Assembly: GCF_015207245.1 (NCBI RefSeq)
Contig: NZ_JADEXF010000012.1
Location: 1 to 13,396, forward strand
Direction of reading: 5' to 3'
Length of the DNA: 13,396 nucleotides
From: Nostoc cf. edaphicum LEGE 07299
GTDB taxonomy: Bacteria > Cyanobacteriota > Cyanobacteriia > Cyanobacteriales > Nostocaceae
Part shown: positions 1 to 6,279 of the stretch, piece after piece
Position numbering within the stretch: the first letter of the stretch is position 1
How the letters are laid out: every line of letters starts with the position of its first letter
Translations under genes and position numbers: made by a program
Notes under the pieces: generated by a model
What the model was told of the DNA's origin: nothing
The model's database searches: none
Seen by the model: only the letters and a program-made list of their open reading frames with translations

Positions 1-99
1 GTGCATCTACTTACCACAGCATATCATTTTACGTATGAGGGTTGTCACCAGTCTTTATATGAAGATTGCGTGAAGCAAGACCGGGAAAATACTTAGTTG

Positions 100-141
100 G
101 GGAATTGGGAATTGGGCATTGGGCATTGGGCATTGGTTATT
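100..141. repeat. heptanucleotide short tandem repeat (STRR-type)
   Basis: Five consecutive 7-base units follow GGG(A/C)ATT (two GGGAATT, then three GGGCATT), followed by a degenerate GGTTATT. Heptamer short tandem repeats are a known class of intergenic repeat in heterocyst-forming cyanobacteria. The outer GGGGAAT at 99-105 can pair with ATTCCCC at 139-145, so the array could fold when transcribed. It lies downstream of gatB. No function is known for such arrays. Confidence 0.8.
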
Positions 142-142
142 C

Positions 143-182
143 CCCTCTGCCTCTCTGCTCCCCTGCTCCTCTGCCCCTCTGC
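143..182. repeat. octanucleotide pyrimidine-rich tandem repeat
   Basis: Five consecutive 8-base units fit (C/T)(C/T)(C/T)C(C/T)TGC: ccctctgc, ctctctgc, tcccctgc, tcctctgc, ccctctgc. The array begins one base after the heptamer repeat, so a G-rich array is directly followed by a C/T-rich one. The remaining bases of the 225-base stretch before gatB (1-99 and 183-225) show no gene. An imperfect hairpin TTTGCT/AGCAAA around 186-206 lacks a T-run on the gatB strand, so I do not call it a terminator. Confidence 0.75.
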
Positions 183-225
183 ACCTTTTGCTTGCTCACC
201 CAGCAAAGCTAGCTTGATCGACACT

Positions 226-1725
226 CTAGGCGTTCAGTTTTTTCTCGACCAATTCGTTGGTCAGCTTAGGATCGGCACGTTTTTCTGTCTTTTTGAGAAC
301 TTGTCCGACAAAGAAGCCTTTGAGGTTAGTGTTACCGTTGCGATACTTTTCTAGTTCTTTGGGATTGGCGGCTATGACTTCATCAACAATGGGTTCCAAT
401 ACACTAGGATCGGTGATTAACTCAAGACCTGCAAAGGCTTTCTCAGGAGAAATACCACTGAGCAAATCTGGCAACTTTTGTTTAGCTTGAGCATTGCTAA
501 TTTTGCCCGTTTCAATGCGAGTGATGATATCTGCTAAATTGGTAGGAGTTAGGGCGATTTGAGTAATAGTGAGTTTTTGCTTATTGAGGTGGGCTGCAAT
601 ATCTTGAGTAATCCAGTTGGCAGCAGCTTTGGGATTTGCTCCAGATGCGATCGCAGTTTCAAAATATTCGGCGATTGAACGATCTTCTGTCAACACTCGC
701 GCATCGTAAGGGGAAAGCCCCAACTCACTTTCATAATGATGGCGTTTTTGGGCTGGTAATTCTGGTAGTTCGCTACGCCACTTCTCTAATTGTACATTTG
801 ACACCTCAATTGGTGCTAAATCTGGTTCAGGGAAGTAGCGGTAATCGCTAGAACCTTCTTTCACTCGCATACTACTTGTGCATTGTGCGCCTTCTTGCCA
901 CAGCCGAGTTTCTTGGATAATGCGATCGCCTGCTTCGATAGCGGCAATTTGGCGTTCAATTTCGTAGTCAATCGCCCGTTGGATGGCGCTGAAGGAGTTC
1001 ATGTTTTTAATTTCTACCTTAGTGCCAAACTCCTTTCGTCCCACCGGACGCACGGAAATGTTGACATCGCAGCGCAGAGATCCTTGTTCCATGTTGCCGT
1101 CACTCACGCCGAGATACCGGACAATCCGACGCAACTCTTCGGCATATTCAGCAGCTTCTAGTCCAGAACGCAGATCGGGTTCAGAAACAATTTCTACTAA
1201 TGGGATACCTGCGCGATTGTAGTCTACCAGAGAATAGGAAGAACCAGAAAGGCGAGTCTCGTTCCGAGAGGCTTCGCCAACGCTGCCAGCGTGTACCAAT
1301 TTTCCCGCATCTTCCTCCATGTGCAGACGTGTAATGCCAATGCGTTTGCGAATCGGATTACCCTCAGCATCTACCAACTCAATTTCTAACCAACCATGTT
1401 CTGCGATCGGTAAATCGTATTGAGAAATTTGGTAATTTTTCGGTAAATCTGGATAAAAATACTGCTTACGGTCAAATTTGCTATATTTAGCGATTTGACA
1501 ATTTAGTGCCAAACCAGCTTTGACGGCGTATTCTAATACTTTTTGATTGAGTACAGGTAAGACCCCAGGTAAACCCATACAAACCGGGTCAATGTTAGTA
1601 TTGGGGTCAGAGCCGAATGCCGTAGAGCTATTAGAGAAAATCTTGGTATTGGTACTCAGCTGACAATGGGTTTCTAAACCAATAATCGCTTCATACTCAG
1701 TTTTTACGGTCGTAGCAGTGGTCAT
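226..1725 (-). CDS. gatB: Asp-tRNA(Asn)/Glu-tRNA(Gln) amidotransferase subunit B
   Basis: GatB is the kinase/transamidase subunit of the GatCAB complex. It phosphorylates Glu-tRNA(Gln) or Asp-tRNA(Asn) and converts it to the amide using ammonia supplied by GatA. At 499 residues it has the family's usual length. The N-terminal catalytic cradle begins with YEAIIGLETHCQL and continues through CMGLPGVLPVLN. The family signature DYNRAGIPLVEIVSEPD is followed by the GNMEQGSLRCDVN segment, and a C-terminal YqeY-like tRNA-binding tail ends in NLKGFFVGQVLKKT. The start is the ATG at 1723-1725. No clear Shine-Dalgarno precedes it, which is common in cyanobacteria. The gene stands alone in this window, divergent from the PIN gene pair across 167 bases. 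It appears intact and is almost certainly essential, since many cyanobacteria lack a glutaminyl-tRNA synthetase. Confidence 0.98.
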   Translation of the reverse strand: MTTATTVKTEYEAIIGLETHCQLSTNTKIFSNSSTAFGSDPNTNIDPVCMGLPGVLPVLNQKVLEYAVKAGLALNCQIAKYSKFDRKQYFYPDLPKNYQISQYDLPIAEHGWLEIELVDAEGNPIRKRIGITRLHMEEDAGKLVHAGSVGEASRNETRLSGSSYSLVDYNRAGIPLVEIVSEPDLRSGLEAAEYAEELRRIVRYLGVSDGNMEQGSLRCDVNISVRPVGRKEFGTKVEIKNMNSFSAIQRAIDYEIERQIAAIEAGDRIIQETRLWQEGAQCTSSMRVKEGSSDYRYFPEPDLAPIEVSNVQLEKWRSELPELPAQKRHHYESELGLSPYDARVLTEDRSIAEYFETAIASGANPKAAANWITQDIAAHLNKQKLTITQIALTPTNLADIITRIETGKISNAQAKQKLPDLLSGISPEKAFAGLELITDPSVLEPIVDEVIAANPKELEKYRNGNTNLKGFFVGQVLKKTEKRADPKLTNELVEKKLNA

Positions 1726-1892
1726 AATATCAATAATTTGGGCATAATCCTTGTAGTGGTACTATTGTAGCGGCGTATTGAGTTCCTCTGAAGACGGTTA
1801 TTTGGGTGAGCAATGCTTACCTTTTGAGCTTGAAAAGGGAGATGCACATCTAAGGTGAAGAAAATCTTATAGACAACAGAGCAAGTCAAATT

Positions 1893-2165
1893 ATGATTGA
1901 TGTAAAAACAGCAGTGAATGCTGCGTATGAATACCTAAAATCCCTACAAGATATAATGGGATCTTCGTTACCAGATTTAAGACTTGAAGAAGTAGAACTT
2001 TCTGAAGACCAAAGCTTCTGGCTCATTACATTAGGTTTTGATAAACCTGAAAAAAGTCTAAGCAATATTTTTACTACTTCTCGAACATCTGAACGAGTTT
2101 ATAAATTATTCAAAGTAAATTCTCAAACTGGCGAAGTAGAGGCAATGAAAATTAGAGAAGTATGA
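1893..2165 (+). CDS. small protein of unknown family, partner of the PIN gene
   Basis: This 90-residue protein has no domain I recognise. It reads as a compact alpha/beta fold: a helix-like N terminus (residues 1-22), an acidic stretch (LRLEEVELSEDQ), a strand-like FWLITLGF, then a basic ERVYKLFKV hairpin ending in GEVEAMKIREV. Its TGA stop overlaps the ATG of the next gene (ATGA, 2162-2165), so the two are translationally coupled. A small upstream partner coupled to a PIN nuclease-like gene suggests an antitoxin or immunity role. That is inference from order and size only, as no DNA-binding motif is visible. The start is the first ATG, and no strong ribosome site precedes it. Confidence 0.75.
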   Translation: MIDVKTAVNAAYEYLKSLQDIMGSSLPDLRLEEVELSEDQSFWLITLGFDKPEKSLSNIFTTSRTSERVYKLFKVNSQTGEVEAMKIREV

Positions 2166-2671
2166 AAGATTTGATTGCTTCCCTGATTCGTCGTTATTGC
2201 CAAAAAGGGGTTTTAATTGATACAAATATCCTGCTTCTCTTTTTAGTTGGGAGTGTCAATCAAGAACGAATAACTAAATTTAATCGAACCCAGCAATTTA
2301 TACCAGAAGATTATGAGCTTCTGCTAGAATTTATTGCACGCTTTCAAAAGCTTGTAACAACTCCGAATATTCTGACAGAAGTTAATAGCCTTGCAAATCA
2401 ACTTGGTGAACCTGAACGTTCTCAGTGCTTTGCAATATTTGCTCAATTTGTTAACAATGTTGATCTTTTGGATGAATACTACGTAAATAGTTTAGATGCT
2501 GTTAATACTGAAAAATTTGTCAAGTTCGGACTAACTGACAGTGGAATCCTGACATTATCTAAAGGGAATTATCTTGTACTAACTGATGACTTCAAGTTAG
2601 CAAATTATCTTCAGAGTGTAGAAATTGACGTGATTAACTTTAACAATATTCGTGTCTTTAACTGGAAGTAA
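2162..2671 (+). CDS. PIN-domain nuclease-like protein
   Basis: The 169 residues fit a PIN fold, a metal-dependent RNase family found in VapC-type toxins and other nucleases. The hallmark acidic residues can be placed: D20 in VLIDTNILL, E73 in TPNILTEV, D126 in GLTDSGIL and D142/D143 in LTDDFKLA, each in the expected hydrophobic strand or helix context. The protein is longer than a typical 130-residue VapC, with extra sequence between strand 1 and the E73 helix. It may therefore belong to a different PIN subgroup. AGAGAAG just before the ATG, inside the upstream gene, can serve as ribosome site. Coupling to the 90-residue gene points to a two-protein module. The target RNA and any toxicity are unknown. 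Confidence 0.8.
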   Translation: MKDLIASLIRRYCQKGVLIDTNILLLFLVGSVNQERITKFNRTQQFIPEDYELLLEFIARFQKLVTTPNILTEVNSLANQLGEPERSQCFAIFAQFVNNVDLLDEYYVNSLDAVNTEKFVKFGLTDSGILTLSKGNYLVLTDDFKLANYLQSVEIDVINFNNIRVFNWK

Positions 2672-2717
2672 GAATATGAAATTATTTTGGAAGCGTTAAT
2701 TTCTATAATTTCTACAT

Positions 2718-2849
2718 ACAAATTAAAAAATGCCTGGGAGTGTTGCCGTGTTTCCACCCCAGACATTTTTTATTCTTAACTTGCTCCTCACACACGATTA
2801 AACCATATCACTAATTCAATCAAAAAGCAAGTAAATTATGTGACACTTT
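2718..2849. repeat. 132-bp direct repeat, copy 1
   Basis: The segment recurs at 2878-3009 with an offset of exactly 160 bases. I count about 9 differences over 132 positions, roughly 93% identity. Each copy holds, in order, an A-run/hairpin/T-run unit, the string GCTCCTCACACAC, and a second inverted pair ACTTGCT/AGCAAGT (2779-2785 with 2826-2832). The 28 bases between copies are not repeated. It sits between the converging PIN gene and purH and has no coding capacity. Confidence 0.9.
2725..2771. terminator. bidirectional terminator-like hairpin, copy 1
   Basis: An A-run (2725-2730), a TG-C-CTGGG arm, an internal extension GTG/CAC and a CCCAG-A-CA arm lead into a T-run (2766-2771). The A and T runs can pair with each other. 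Read from either strand, this is a hairpin followed by U residues. That suits the position between two converging genes: the PIN pair from the left and purH from the right. The stem has one C/A mismatch (2733/2763). Confidence 0.75.
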
Positions 2850-2877
2850 CTAAACTGCACAAACAATCCAATTTCTG

Positions 2878-3009
2878 ACAAATTAAAAAGCGCTTGGGAG
2901 TGTTGCCGTGTTTCCACCCCAGGCGATTTTTATTTTTAACTTGCTCCTCACACACGATTAGACAATATCACTAATTCAATCAAAAAGCAAGTAAATTATG
3001 TGACACTTT
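2878..3009. repeat. 132-bp direct repeat, copy 2
   Basis: This is the second copy of the repeat at 2718-2849. The differences cluster in the hairpin and its flanks, where several preserve pairing. The rest of the unit, including the CTCCTCACAC string (2944-2953) and the AGCAAGT arm (2986-2992), is almost unchanged. The copy ends 28 bases short of the purH stop codon. Confidence 0.9.
2885..2931. terminator. bidirectional terminator-like hairpin, copy 2
   Basis: This has the same architecture as copy 1, with a stronger stem: CGCTTGGG pairs with CCCAGGCG (one U-G wobble), flanked by A and T runs. On the minus strand it is the nearest strong terminator candidate after purH, about 107 bases past the stop codon. 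Confidence 0.75.
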
Positions 3010-3037
3010 TTTAAGCGCACACCTTGCGGTCAATGAT

Positions 3038-4558
3038 TTAGTGTAAAAAGTGACGTACACCAGTTAAGACCATCAGCAAACCCAGTTCGTTCGCAGCAAT
3101 GATAGAATCTTTATCGCGCAAACTTCCCCCTGGTTGGACAATGGCTGTAATTCCTGCTGCTGCGGCTGTTTTGACTGAATCATCAAAGGGGAAGAATCCA
3201 TCGCTGGCTAGAGTTGCACCTTTGGCTTTTTCTTGAGCTTGTTCTAGAGCTATTTTAACTGAGCCAACGCGGTTCATTTGACCAGCACCTACTCCTAGTG
3301 TAGTGCGATCGCTAGTTACAACAATTGCATTAGATTTAACGTGTTTGCAAACTTTCCAAGCAAACAGCAATTCGGCTAATTCGCTGTCGGTGGGTTGACG
3401 TTCAGTGACTATTTGCCATTGACTAGTATCAGCAATGATGTCATCGCTAGCTTGGACAAGGAAACCACCTGCGATCGCTTTCACTGTATCTTTAGGGCCA
3501 CTGCTCAAATCAGCTAGAGTCAAAACCCGCACGTTAGATTTCTTTGCCAGGATTTCTTGAGCTTCGGCTTCACAACTTGGTGCAACCACACATTCTAAAA
3601 ATGTTTTAGTTAACTCGCTAGCTGTAGCCGCATCAATCGGACGGTTGAGTGCGACAATTCCGCCAAAAGCAGAAGTAGAATCAGCATTGAAAGCTTTTTG
3701 ATAGGCTTCAGAAATTGTACTTCCCAATGCCGTACCACAGGGGTTGGTATGCTTGATAATCGTTGCTGCTGGGGTATCAGTGAATTCAGCAATGATTCGG
3801 CGTGCGGCTTCTAAATCAACTAAGTTATTGTAACTAAGTTCTTTGCCTTGCAGTTTTGTCGCGGCTGTCCATCCCGTTGGAGTAGTACCAGTTTGATACC
3901 AAGTGGCGGGTTGATGGGGATTCTCGCCGTAACGCAGAGATTGTAATTGTGTACCGCTAAGGGTATATTGCTGTGCTTCTGCGAGATAAGATGCGATCGC
4001 TTGATCGTAACTAGCAGTGTGCGAAAATCCTTTTAATGCTGCCTTTTGCCGAAACTCTAGGGATGCTACGCCGTTATTTTGCCGCAATTCCTGCAAATAC
4101 TCGTCATACTGTGCTGGGTCGCATAATACAGTGAGATGAGCAAAGTTTTTCGATGATGCCCGCAGCATTGCTGGTCCGCCAATATCAATCTGTTCAACAG
4201 CTTCAGCTAATGTTACCCCTGGTTTAGCGATCGTTTCCTCAAAAGGATAAAGATTCACCACCACTAAATCAATCGGGCGAATCTGGTTATTTTCTAAATC
4301 TGTAATATCTTGGGGAACATCTCGCCGCGCCAAAATTCCGCCATGAATTCGGGGATGTAGGGTTTTGACTCGACCACCTAAAATTTCTGGTGATCCTGTA
4401 TAATCTGCAACTTTTGTAACAGGGAGTCCCGCATCTTTGAGTGCTTGGGCTGTTCCCCCACTGCTGATTAAATCAAAGTCGAATTCTTCAACCAAGCTAC
4501 GGGCTAGGTCAATCAAACCAGTTTTGTTAGATACACTCAGCAGGGCTAGACGCGCCAT
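3038..4558 (-). CDS. purH: bifunctional AICAR transformylase / IMP cyclohydrolase
   Basis: PurH catalyses the last two steps of IMP synthesis: formylation of AICAR with 10-formyl-tetrahydrofolate, then ring closure. The 506 residues match the usual length. The N-terminal cyclohydrolase (MGS-like) domain covers roughly residues 1-140, with ALLSVSNKTG, the SSGGTA loop and GGRVKTLHPRIHGG. The transformylase domain follows, with SLRYGENPHQ, the catalytic K269-H270 pair in IIKHTNPCG, and DSTSAFGGIVALNRPID. The C terminus has FPFDDSV and the PGGSLRD loop. AAGGA lies 8 bases before the ATG and supports this start. The first 28 codons and the leader are repeated at 5926-6093, but this copy is complete and appears functional. 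Confidence 0.98.
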   Translation of the reverse strand: MARLALLSVSNKTGLIDLARSLVEEFDFDLISSGGTAQALKDAGLPVTKVADYTGSPEILGGRVKTLHPRIHGGILARRDVPQDITDLENNQIRPIDLVVVNLYPFEETIAKPGVTLAEAVEQIDIGGPAMLRASSKNFAHLTVLCDPAQYDEYLQELRQNNGVASLEFRQKAALKGFSHTASYDQAIASYLAEAQQYTLSGTQLQSLRYGENPHQPATWYQTGTTPTGWTAATKLQGKELSYNNLVDLEAARRIIAEFTDTPAATIIKHTNPCGTALGSTISEAYQKAFNADSTSAFGGIVALNRPIDAATASELTKTFLECVVAPSCEAEAQEILAKKSNVRVLTLADLSSGPKDTVKAIAGGFLVQASDDIIADTSQWQIVTERQPTDSELAELLFAWKVCKHVKSNAIVVTSDRTTLGVGAGQMNRVGSVKIALEQAQEKAKGATLASDGFFPFDDSVKTAAAAGITAIVQPGGSLRDKDSIIAANELGLLMVLTGVRHFLH

Positions 4559-4641
4559 TGATCAATTCCTTAAAAGTAGGCTAGAAGCGAAGGATCTCAA
4601 GTTTTGCATAAGCCTTGCTTCACTTCAAGACCATGAGAAAT
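4474..4641. repeat. 168-bp direct repeat, copy A (purH 5' end and leader)
   Basis: This segment covers the first 28 codons of the intact purH plus 83 bases upstream, including the ribosome site. It recurs at 5926-6093 with an offset of exactly 1452 bases and about 6 differences (roughly 96% identity). The two copies bracket the IS element and the Uma2 remnant. Confidence 0.93.
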
Positions 4642-4800
4642 AATATTGACTCGTGTAATTTATATGCTTACATCCCCCATCAGCACTGTTGAAAATGGTG
4701 GAAATAAGGATTAGGTAGGCTTAGTCTCTAATATTTGCGATCGCCTAAACTAAAAGTAAGCATCTTTTAGCCACATAAAATCTATGGTTCAGTCTTCTAA

Positions 4801-5255
4801 TCAACGCCTAACCCTAGAGCGTGTCATCAGTTGAGCCAAATCACAGTAGCAGCGAGGTAAATTGCACCGAGAAAGTTGAATTTGCGCAAGGCGATAGCGA
4901 GTGGCGAGCGCACGGTACTGCTTAAGTTTGGCAAAGAAATTTTCAATTAAGTGACGGGCTTTGTACAAGTCTTTGTCGTAGTCGCGCACAGTGATGCGGT
5001 TACGCTTGGGAGGAATCACGGCAGTTTTAGCTTGTGCTTCGAGAACATCGATTACCCGTGCATCAGCATCGTATCCTTTGTCTGCTAGCACAGTGTCCGT
5101 TCTCAAATCGGGCAGCAGCACATCTGCACCATCTAGATCACAGGCTTGTCCAGGGGTGAGGTGAAAGCTGACTGGATTTCCCAACGCATCCACCACCGCA
5201 TGGATCTTGGTACTCAACCCACCTTTGCTACGTCCAATTGCTTCACTGTCTGCAT
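4801..5255 (-). CDS. IS5-family transposase, second frame (OrfB), altered C terminus
   Basis: This is the C-terminal half of the transposase, entered by a -1 shift at the G7 run. The sequence from about 5217 onward is STKIHAVVDALGNP. It carries the second catalytic aspartate (VLADKGYDADA) and the glutamate (HLIENFFAKLKQYRALATRY). After ATRYRLA the frame is wrong. A neighbouring frame encodes the usual ending KFNFLGAIYLAATVIWLN, with a TGA inside the inverted repeat at 4827-4829. In the frame present, translation runs out of the element and stops at 4801. An indel near 4884-4890 explains this. The change spares the catalytic triad but loses about 19 conserved residues. Confidence 0.85.
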
Positions 5256-5655
5256 CCCCCCCTTTACACCCGCACTGTGTTGATGGGCGCGGACAATCGT
5301 GGAATCAATCATTGCGTACTCGTTGTCCGCCTCTTGGGCTAACACCTCAAATACCCGTTGCCACACTCCACTTTTGCTCCATCGACTGAATCGGGTGTGT
5401 ACGACTCGGAAGTCCCCAAACCTTTCGGGTAAGTCCCGCCACGGGATGCCAGTTCGATAGCGGTACAATACCGCTTCCACAAACAGCCTATTGTCTTTAG
5501 CTGTCCCACCGACATAACCGTCTCGTCCAGGCAACAGGTCTTTGATCCTTTCCCACTGGTCATCCCGCAGGGCATAACGACGGCTTGTCATGGTGAGCAA
5601 ATCCTTGTAGTTTGGTTGATACTTTATCTTTCTTTACATTAACTGATGACACGCC
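4818..5655 (-). mobile_element. IS5-family insertion sequence (IS427-like), 838 bp
   Basis: The ends are inverted: (A/G)GCGTGTCATCAGTT at the left (4818-4832) and its complement at the right (5641-5655). Each end is flanked by CTAG (4814-4817 and 5656-5659), the probable 4-bp target duplication. The transposase is split between two overlapping frames, as in many IS427-type elements. Length and ends are complete, but an extra frame disruption near 4884-4890 alters the transposase C terminus. This copy may therefore be inactive. The subgroup assignment rests on protein resemblance and architecture, not on a database match. Confidence 0.9.
5214..5591 (-). CDS. IS5-family transposase, first frame (OrfA)
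   Basis: This is the N-terminal half of the DDE transposase, starting MTSRRYALRDDQWERI and passing through the DUF4096-like N-terminal region (GIPWRDLPERFG) to the first catalytic aspartate in AMIDSTIVRAHQH. I chose the ATG at 5589-5591, with AGGA 10 bases upstream, over a TTG nine bases earlier. The frame ends at 5214 after KGGMQTVKQLDVAKVG. A -1 shift on the G7 run (C7 on the plus strand, 5256-5262) would continue into DADSEAIGRSKGGLSTKIHAV, the expected family sequence. The full enzyme therefore requires frameshifting or slippage. Confidence 0.88.
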   Translation of the reverse strand: MTSRRYALRDDQWERIKDLLPGRDGYVGGTAKDNRLFVEAVLYRYRTGIPWRDLPERFGDFRVVHTRFSRWSKSGVWQRVFEVLAQEADNEYAMIDSTIVRAHQHSAGVKGGMQTVKQLDVAKVG

Positions 5656-5657
5656 CT

Positions 5658-5792
5658 AGAACTGTAACTGTATTTGCACCATCTTCCTTACCCATTACTT
5701 ATCGTTCTCATCAAGTAATTACTGATGATTTGCTACCAGGATTGGAAATTACCCCTCACGCAATCTTTCAACAAGCTGGATTAAATCTCTAA
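5658..5792 (+). pseudogene. 3' remnant of a Uma2-family (DUF820) gene
   Basis: Directly right of the IS an open stretch encodes RTVTVFAPSSLPI, continues through TDDLLPGLEITP and ends in IFQQAGLNL before TAA. The block VTVF...DDLLPG...IF resembles the C terminus of Uma2-family putative endonucleases, which are very numerous in cyanobacteria. No convincing N-terminal part lies on the other side of the IS: joining the flanks through one CTAG gives an in-frame stop a few codons upstream. The gene was therefore probably already decayed, or has lost its 5' part. The identification rests on about 45 residues. Confidence 0.55.
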
Positions 5793-5905
5793 ATTTTTAT
5801 GAGGAATCAACAGTTTTTAGCGATCGCTACTTTATGGCATCCAGTGAATTGAATCTTCTGAACACCATCCTGCTTGAAGATGAAGCAGATAACAAATAGT
5901 TAACC

Positions 5906-6010
5906 TCAGCTTAGGAATTTTAGCGCAAAGTCAAATTCTTCAACCAAGCTACGGGCTAGGTCAATTAAACCAGTTTTGTTAGATACATTCAGCAGGGCTA
6001 GACGCGCCAT
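5906..6010 (-). pseudogene. truncated purH copy (first 28 codons)
   Basis: The duplicated purH start encodes MARLALLNVSNKTGLIDL and continues to EEFDF, then leaves the homology and ends after ALKFLS (34 residues). It differs from the intact gene by S8N and two silent changes. Because the leader and AAGGA ribosome site were copied too, a short peptide could still be made. It cannot be an enzyme, since the segment lacks almost all of the cyclohydrolase domain. Confidence 0.88.
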
Positions 6011-6093
6011 TGATCAATTCCTTAAAAGTAGGCTAGAAGCGAAGGATCTCAAGTTTTGCATAAGCCTTGGTTCACTTCAAAACCATGAGGAAT
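5926..6093. repeat. 168-bp direct repeat, copy B (purH 5' end and leader)
   Basis: This is the second copy of 4474-4641, 1452 bases away and in the same orientation. The inner boundary lies inside purH codon 28. The outer boundary is at the GAGGAAT/GAGAAAT position. Recombination between the copies would delete the IS and the Uma2 remnant while keeping an intact purH. Confidence 0.93.
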
Positions 6094-6228
6094 CATAGCA
6101 GGGGCAGGGTAAGTTAGGAGTAATACAGTGAATTAGGAATTTGTACCAATTTTTTCTGATCTTGCTACAAATCAGATCCTGCAACCTACTTAATAAAACG
6201 GTTGGGGAGAGTTTCACTAGATTTATGC

Positions 6229-6255
6229 CACTCATAGTCTGTAGACTCATAGACT
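6229..6255 (+). promoter_or_regulatory. C-box: tandem operators for the controller protein
   Basis: Two copies of ACTCATAG occur at 6230-6237 and 6245-6252, 15 bases apart. They form CACTCATAGTC, TGTA and GACTCATAGACT. This closely resembles C-boxes of restriction-modification controllers (GACTnnnAGTC dyads in pairs with a TGTG-like centre). The site ends 24 bases before the controller ATG. A possible -10 (CATAAA, 6264-6269) lies 17 bases after GTAGAC inside the box, which would put the start of transcription near the ATG, as in known leaderless C genes. The promoter detail is inference. Confidence 0.82.
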
Positions 6256-6279
6256 CCATCCCTCATAAAACTGATTCTG

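Noticed and set aside
186..206. Hairpin TTTGCT/AGCAAA as the gatB terminator
   Set aside because: No T-run follows on the minus strand.
97..354. 85-codon plus-strand ORF over the short repeats
   Set aside because: It is made of tandem repeat sequence and the antisense of gatB; no protein family features.
2718..3009. CRISPR-like array or NsiR1-type tandem RNA genes
   Set aside because: Only two long 132-bp units with a 28-base gap, no cas genes; not upstream of hetF and no recognisable NsiR1 promoter elements.
5834..5899. 21-codon ORF MASSELNLLNTILLEDEADNK between the Uma2 remnant and the purH copy
   Set aside because: Too short, no ribosome site, no recognisable similarity; could be any remnant.
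6155..6176. Inverted repeat TCTGAT-N10-ATCAGA upstream of the C-box
   Set aside because: A T-run precedes the dyad on the plus strand, giving an A-run after it on the minus strand; neither orientation makes a terminator.
6077..6259. 60-codon minus-strand ORF overlapping the C-box region
   Set aside because: Shadow of non-coding DNA, no family features, and it overlaps the regulatory site.
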